26,686 nt of DNA from Sulfurovum sp. (lineage in GTDB: Bacteria; Campylobacterota; Campylobacteria; Campylobacterales; Sulfurovaceae). The notes under the pieces were generated by a model. The model had not been told where the DNA came from. It ran no database searches and was given only the letters and a program-made list of their open reading frames with translations. The translations under genes and the position numbers were made by a program. This document shows positions 22,700 to 26,686 of the stretch, piece after piece. Numbering within the stretch: position 1 is the stretch's first letter; the number at the start of each line of letters is the position of its first letter. The stretch is from positions 1-26,686 of the forward strand of contig DQVY01000118.1 in NCBI GenBank assembly GCA_015661535.1, written 5' to 3'.

Positions 22700-23194
22700 A
22701 TAAAAATATTTGATTTAGCGTTTTCAACAGACCACTACTATATTAAAAGATCTACGATTGTTGAACAGATTCAGTTTAACAATCGTACTTTCTATGCAAA
22801 ATTTGAACGTATAGATGAACCATTCACCCCTCTGCTTTTAAAACAGCACCTTGATAGACAGTATACTATTGCCCTTCCCCTACTGGAAAATAATAAAACA
22901 AATTATTTGGTCATAGAGTATAACGGTGATGAAGCGCAGCGGTTTTACCATCTGATCATACATTTATTTAAAACCCTTGACATCTCTGACTATTCAATAT
23001 ACCAAGGAAAATATGCAGAGCGTCTGCAAGTCTTTATACACGTCTCACAGCTCACGCTGGAAGAAGCAGATGCACAACTTGAATACCTCTCAAATTCGCT
23101 TAAAGAAAAGATGAGTAAAAAGTGGAAATGTTTACCTTCTTTACATCTTCCCGAAGCCTATAACATCGTTACCTTACCGCACAAAATACTTTAA
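22700..23194 (+). CDS. DUF1882-like conserved protein, no canonical start codon
   Basis: The frame is open from the glyA stop to 23194. From the residues IFDLAFSTDHYYIKR (about 22706-22750) on it reads as a continuous protein that resembles campylobacterial DUF1882 proteins encoded downstream of glyA. The first conventional start in frame is a TTG at 22907, which would remove the conserved HYYIKR part. No ATG, GTG or TTG occurs between 22691 and that point. AUA codons at 22700 (AGG 8 bases upstream) and 22706 are the only start-like options near the expected N-terminus, giving about 164 residues. An ATG at 22671 in another frame stops at 22703, so one indel near the A-run at 22702-22706 could also explain it. 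Function is unknown. Confidence 0.65.
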   Translation: MKIFDLAFSTDHYYIKRSTIVEQIQFNNRTFYAKFERIDEPFTPLLLKQHLDRQYTIALPLLENNKTNYLVIEYNGDEAQRFYHLIIHLFKTLDISDYSIYQGKYAERLQVFIHVSQLTLEEADAQLEYLSNSLKEKMSKKWKCLPSLHLPEAYNIVTLPHKIL

Positions 23195-23208
23195 CTATTA
23201 TAGAAATA

Positions 23209-23217
23209 TGATATAAT
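23209..23217 (+). promoter_or_regulatory. Extended -10 of the SPOR-domain gene
   Basis: TGATATAAT is a perfect extended -10, 34 bases before the ATG at 23252, in the short gap after the DUF1882-like gene. Confidence 0.5.
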
Positions 23218-23251
23218 TATTTCAAAATAATATCTGGAGATTTCCCCCCTT

Positions 23252-24037
23252 ATGAATGATCACAATCTTGATGACCTAATTATCGATACTATTGAACCCC
23301 AACACAGTAAAACAAAAAGTTTTTTAACCATTATTGCCCTCCTTATTGTTTTTTTGATTGTGGGAATTATTCTTGCAAAAATTTATACAGGTGCTTCCAA
23401 CAATGCCTCACTGCCAATTGAAGAGAACAATACAGAACTTATTGCTCCTGAATTAAAACTGCAGGCACCTAAAAAAGAAACACAAAGCAAAGAAGAGCCC
23501 TCTCTTTCCTCAATCATAGAACAAAAGATCAAAGCACCTGAGGTAAAAGCACCCGAAGCAAAAGCATTAGAGACAAAACCAAAAGAAACACAGGTACCAG
23601 TCAAACCTGAAGCACCAAAAGTCATAGAGAAACCTATTGAAAGTAAAACAGAAACCGTAGAGATCACACAGGAATTCACCCAAACACCTGAAGTAAAAAC
23701 ACCTGTACCAGCTGTAAAAGAGATAGAAATACCTACCCCGGCAGTCAAGCATGAGGTACCCAAAAAAGTTGCACCCGTCACGGTAAAAAAAGAAAGTCCT
23801 AAAACAATTTCAAAAACACACTATTTTATTCAGGTAGGCTCATTTAAACAAACACCAAGTACACGATTTTTATCGGTGATAAAAAATTCCGGCTTTAACT
23901 ACAGCATCACAAAACCAACATCAAACGGTGTCAAAAAATTACTGATCGGTCCTTATCATTCAAGAGCTTCTGTTGATGCTGCACTTGTGCAGGTAAGAGA
24001 CCGCATCAATAAAAAAGCCTTTGTAGTTAAAAAGTAA
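23252..24037 (+). CDS. SPOR-domain inner-membrane protein
   Basis: 261 residues. One membrane helix (about 22-44) follows a short cytoplasmic start. A long periplasmic linker rich in Pro, Lys, Glu and Ala (about 55-185) contains loose repeats of KAPE/VKAPE and ETK. The C-terminal SPOR domain (about 188-261) begins with THYFIQVGSF and includes KLLIGPYHSRASVDAAL. SPOR domains bind glycan strands lacking stem peptides at division septa. GGAG is 12 bases from the ATG, longer than usual. It occupies the place I recall for Cj0404 in C. jejuni, upstream of aroE. A FtsN-like or DamX-like role is plausible. Confidence 0.85.
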   Translation: MNDHNLDDLIIDTIEPQHSKTKSFLTIIALLIVFLIVGIILAKIYTGASNNASLPIEENNTELIAPELKLQAPKKETQSKEEPSLSSIIEQKIKAPEVKAPEAKALETKPKETQVPVKPEAPKVIEKPIESKTETVEITQEFTQTPEVKTPVPAVKEIEIPTPAVKHEVPKKVAPVTVKKESPKTISKTHYFIQVGSFKQTPSTRFLSVIKNSGFNYSITKPTSNGVKKLLIGPYHSRASVDAALVQVRDRINKKAFVVKK

Positions 24038-24043
24038 TCAGTC

Positions 24044-25450
24044 ATGTATAAAACAATTCTTTTTGACCAATTAACCCCAGTTGCGCTGTATGGAAAAATA
24101 AAAGAGACTTTTCCAAATGAGATCACCATGCTTTTTGAATCTGTTGTCAATACAGTAGATGGAAATTTCTCTTTTATTACGATTGGGGCACAAGAGCGTC
24201 TGAGTTATAAAGACAACACCACACACTATATAGATAAAAATGGGAAGGAAAACATACTCAGTGAAGATCCTTTTTCATTTTTACAATCATATTACAACGA
24301 TATTGAAAAAGAAAAATACAAAGAGATAGCTGCAGAGGTTGGGTTCTCCTTTGTAGACGGCTTCATAGGATTCATCGCTTATGATATGGTAAAAGTATTT
24401 GAGCCTACACTTGAAGAGAGCATGAATGAGCTCTTAGACCCGCTAGGTACACCTGACTTAGACTTGGTGCGTCCTAAGATCATTCTTGCCTATTCGCATA
24501 AAGCTGCAAAACTTACGCTCATACTTAATGATGACTCTTTTGGTGCTGAGATTGAGTCTATAGAAGCACTGCTCCATAACACCTGCACACCTATGCCTCT
24601 CAAAGCTGTAAAATTAGAAGGAGAGGGATCATTTAGCATTGACGAAGCACACTTCAAAGCTCTCGTTGATGAATCTAAAGAAAATATACGTTCTGGGGAT
24701 ATTTTTCAAATACTCCTGGCCAACAGATATACACAAAAGGGCTACATAGATCCTCTCAGTTTTTACAGAATACTTCGTTCTAAAAATCCTTCTCCCTATC
24801 TTTTCCTGCTTGACTACGAAGATTTTTCCATCTGTGGATCCAGCCCTGAGGTTATGGTACGCTTGACGGAAGGAGAGATACTCTTACGTCCTATAGCAGG
24901 TACACGTAAACGTGGTAAAAATGCGCAAAGAGACAAAGAACTTGAGCAAGAGATGCTGGATGACCCTAAAGAGTGCGCAGAGCATCTTATGCTCATTGAC
25001 CTGGGTCGTAATGATGTGGGTCGTGTAGCAAAGACAGGTACTGTCAAAGTCACAGATATGATGAGGGTAGAAAAATACTCTCACGTGATGCATATGGTGA
25101 CAGATGTTGAAGCAGATATAGAAGAAGGCAAAGATATGTTTGACCTCTTTGCTGCTACATTTACAGCTGGTACTATGACAGGCGCACCTAAAATAGAAGC
25201 TATGAAACTCATCGCACAATATGAAGGCTTAAAACGCGGTTTCTACTCTGGTGCCGTAGGGTACTTCTCCTTTGACGGCAATATGGACTCCGCGATTGCC
25301 ATACGTACCTCACTCATCAAACCTGACAGTATTACACTGCAGGCAGGTGCAGGTGTTGTAGCCGACTCCATCCCTGAACTAGAATATCTTGAAGTAAAAA
25401 ATAAACTAGGTGCCTTACTAGCTACCCTTAAAGAAATGGAAACACTGTAG
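24044..25450 (+). CDS. trpE: Anthranilate synthase component I
   Basis: 468 residues. The chorismate-binding core shows SSPEVMV, RPIAGTRKRG (PIAGT 283-287), IDLGRNDVGR, YSHVMHMV, FTAGTMTGAPK and AGAGVVADS. The Ala in PIAGT, where PabB carries Lys, points to TrpE. MLFES (29-33) matches the LLES element used for tryptophan feedback binding. It makes anthranilate from chorismate with TrpG, the first step to tryptophan. The ATG lies 6 bases after the SPOR-protein stop with no evident ribosome site, suggesting coupling. trpG and other trp genes are not in view. It separates the SPOR gene from aroE. Confidence 0.92.
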   Translation: MYKTILFDQLTPVALYGKIKETFPNEITMLFESVVNTVDGNFSFITIGAQERLSYKDNTTHYIDKNGKENILSEDPFSFLQSYYNDIEKEKYKEIAAEVGFSFVDGFIGFIAYDMVKVFEPTLEESMNELLDPLGTPDLDLVRPKIILAYSHKAAKLTLILNDDSFGAEIESIEALLHNTCTPMPLKAVKLEGEGSFSIDEAHFKALVDESKENIRSGDIFQILLANRYTQKGYIDPLSFYRILRSKNPSPYLFLLDYEDFSICGSSPEVMVRLTEGEILLRPIAGTRKRGKNAQRDKELEQEMLDDPKECAEHLMLIDLGRNDVGRVAKTGTVKVTDMMRVEKYSHVMHMVTDVEADIEEGKDMFDLFAATFTAGTMTGAPKIEAMKLIAQYEGLKRGFYSGAVGYFSFDGNMDSAIAIRTSLIKPDSITLQAGAGVVADSIPELEYLEVKNKLGALLATLKEMETL

Positions 25451-25460
25451 GCTCAATAAC

Positions 25461-25508
25461 ATCGACCACAAAGTATACAGACAAGAATAATGGTCGATTG
25501 CATCGACC
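25461..25508 (+). promoter_or_regulatory. Alternative stem-loops between trpE and aroE
   Basis: TGGTCGAT (25491-25498) can pair with ATCGACCA upstream (25461-25468), or its GGTCGAT can pair with ATCGACC just downstream (25502-25508) around a 3-base loop. The two pairings exclude each other. They lie after the trpE stop and 30 bases before the aroE ATG. Confidence 0.4.
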
Positions 25509-25537
25509 CTACAAGATACAATAGAAAAGAGGTTCCT

Positions 25538-26338
25538 ATGTCAAAACTTTTTGCTATCTTTGGGAACCCTGTTTCTCACTCTAAATCGCCCCTTATGCAT
25601 AACCTTTCCTTTCAAGGCTTAGGCTATGATGCCTGTTATACCCGGTATTTACTGGAAGATGGCAGCAGACTCAAAGAGACATTCTTTCACTTAAAACTCA
25701 AAGGTGTGAACGTCACTGTACCTCACAAAGAACATGCCTACCATGCCTGTGATCTATTAGACCCTTTTGCACAGAAAATCGGGGTGGTCAATACGATTGT
25801 GGAACGTGAAGGAAAACTCTATGGCTACAACACAGATGCACCAGGTTTTTTAAAAGCCATTTCTGAATTTAAGAACATTCAAACTATACTTTTTTTAGGT
25901 GCAGGAGGCACAGCACAGTCTACCTCAAGCATTTTACGAGATGAAGGCTATGAGGTCACCCTCCTTAACAGAAGTGCGGCACGTTTGGAAAAGTACAAAG
26001 AAGCTGGGTTTCAAACCTATACTTTTGACACATTTCCCAGAAAAAATGTACATTATGATCTTGTCATAAATATGACATCTGCAGGCCTTGAAGATGACAA
26101 TCTCCCCGCCCCCAAAGAAATACTTGATGTTGTCATACCAAAAGCACAGGCTTGCGTAGATGTCATTTATGGGAAAGAAACGCCATTTTTAAAACTTTCA
26201 AAACAATATCAAAAACCTACCAAAGATGGTTCAGATATGTTACTATATCAAGGCATTATTGCTTTTGAGTACTTTACCAATCAAGCGTATACTTTTAATG
26301 ACATCAAAGCACATATGGAAAAGGCATTTGTTTTATAA
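25538..26338 (+). CDS. aroE: Shikimate dehydrogenase
   Basis: 266 residues from the ATG at 25538, which has AGAGG at proper spacing and gives the typical opening SKLFAIFGNPVSHSKSP. A longer frame from 25490 has no support. Substrate-site motifs are SHSKSP, NVTVPHK (K64 catalytic), GYNTDAPG and a late DGSDMLLYQG. The nucleotide-binding loop is LGAGGTAQS. It reduces 3-dehydroshikimate with NADPH, feeding chorismate to trpE just upstream. Confidence 0.95.
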   Translation: MSKLFAIFGNPVSHSKSPLMHNLSFQGLGYDACYTRYLLEDGSRLKETFFHLKLKGVNVTVPHKEHAYHACDLLDPFAQKIGVVNTIVEREGKLYGYNTDAPGFLKAISEFKNIQTILFLGAGGTAQSTSSILRDEGYEVTLLNRSAARLEKYKEAGFQTYTFDTFPRKNVHYDLVINMTSAGLEDDNLPAPKEILDVVIPKAQACVDVIYGKETPFLKLSKQYQKPTKDGSDMLLYQGIIAFEYFTNQAYTFNDIKAHMEKAFVL

Positions 26339-26360
26339 AAAGCATTAAAATACAGAAATC

Positions 26361-26390
26361 TTAAGAAAAGTTTCTTAGCTTTCTTTTGCC
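26361..26390 (+). terminator. Hairpin with T-rich tail after aroE
   Basis: TAAGAAA/TTTCTTA form a 7-bp stem with a 2-base spacer (26362-26377), followed by CTTTCTTTT. It lies 23 bases after the aroE stop and before the response-regulator gene. The tiny loop means a base pair or two must open. Confidence 0.4.
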
Positions 26391-26455
26391 TGTCCTATTT
26401 GATTTCAATTAACCTTTTCTCACTAAAATAAGAACTATAGAAGATAAGGAACACC

Positions 26456-26686
26456 ATGATAAATATTTTAATGATTGAAGACGATACAGAATTTGCAGAA
26501 CTTCTTAGTGAATATCTTGCCCAATATGATATCAAGATCACTAACTTTGAAGATCCCTATCTTGGGTTAAGTGCCGGTGTTAAAAAATATGACCTGCTGA
26601 TACTTGACCTTACACTGCCAGGCATGGATGGTCTTGAAGTATGTCAGGAGGTAGTTGAGAAATATGACATTCCTATTATTATCTCT
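26456..26686 (+). CDS. Response regulator, receiver domain (truncated by window end)
   Basis: The first 77 codons of a receiver domain are visible, starting at ATG 26456 with AAGGA upstream. The acidic pair E8, D9 and D10 and phosphoacceptor D51 in LILDLTLPGMDG are present; the conserved Thr/Ser and Lys and any output domain lie beyond the edge. The N-terminal style matches OmpR-family regulators of Campylobacterota. A cognate kinase may follow, or the orphan kinase at 12102-13133 could be its partner; neither can be judged here. Confidence 0.88.
   Translation, partial: MINILMIEDDTEFAELLSEYLAQYDIKITNFEDPYLGLSAGVKKYDLLILDLTLPGMDGLEVCQEVVEKYDIPIIIS

Noticed and set aside
22907..23194. TTG at 22907 as the true start of the DUF1882-like gene
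   Set aside because: Protein-like sequence in the same frame continues 70 codons upstream, including the HYYIKR segment, and no ribosome site precedes this TTG.
23520..23760. Possible tandem DNA repeat or CRISPR-like array in the SPOR gene
   Set aside because: The repetition is irregular, in frame and explained by Pro/Lys/Glu codons in a periplasmic linker.
23383..23781. 132-codon frame antisense to the SPOR-protein linker
   Set aside because: The Pro/Lys/Glu-rich linker makes long antisense frames by composition; the Gly/Ser/Thr-rich product matches that artefact.
25490..25537. Upstream extension of aroE from 25490
   Set aside because: The extra 16 residues fall in the hairpin region and are not family-like; the ATG at 25538 has a good ribosome site and the normal N-terminus.

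Overview
The window looks like a chromosomal segment of a sulfur-oxidising Campylobacterota (epsilonproteobacterium), most like Sulfurovum or Sulfurimonas. Three things point there: AT-rich DNA with TATAAT-type -10 boxes, a soxXYZAB thiosulfate-oxidation operon, and a block gatC ... cvpA-fur-lysS-glyA-DUF1882-SPOR ... aroE whose order I recall from Campylobacter jejuni. The genus assignment is inference. I saw no rRNA, tRNA, CRISPR array or insertion sequence, and no gene-free stretch exceeds about 210 bases.

Region 1 (1-10549, minus strand) is a sulfur-oxidation locus. In transcription order it holds a membrane-anchored periplasmic Cache-like protein, an OmpR-type response regulator and a histidine kinase (all overlapping), then soxX, soxY, soxZ, soxA and soxB. 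Two stacked terminator-like hairpins follow, then an outer-membrane porin, an exported metallo-beta-lactamase-fold protein (SoxH-like) and a cytochrome c/thioredoxin fusion that runs off the window edge. SoxCD is not present, so this cluster would oxidise the sulfane sulfur only together with genes elsewhere.

Region 2 (10550-12069) holds a divergent promoter and a two-gene plus-strand unit: an exported DsrE-fold protein and a Tat-exported metallophosphoesterase. The main discovery is here. The soxX promoter and the dsrE-like promoter both carry two tandem 11-bp copies of TTTTACACTTC, each followed after exactly 5 nt by the same -10 hexamer, TACTAT. This suggests that one activator, probably the response regulator encoded between them, drives both units, and that the dsrE-phosphoesterase pair belongs to the sulfur-oxidation regulon.

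Region 3 (12102-16447, minus) is a compact run encoding a ferredoxin:thioredoxin-reductase-like Fe-S protein, a rhodanese, a YqiA-like esterase, DapE, two exported thioredoxin-like proteins and an orphan histidine kinase.

Region 4 (16541-26686, plus) is housekeeping: gatC, pilT, cvpA, fur, lysS with a Cys4 tail, glyA, a DUF1882-like gene without a canonical start codon, a SPOR-domain protein, trpE, aroE, and the start of a response regulator cut by the window end. A small cysteine-rich gene of unknown function lies antisense between lysS and glyA.
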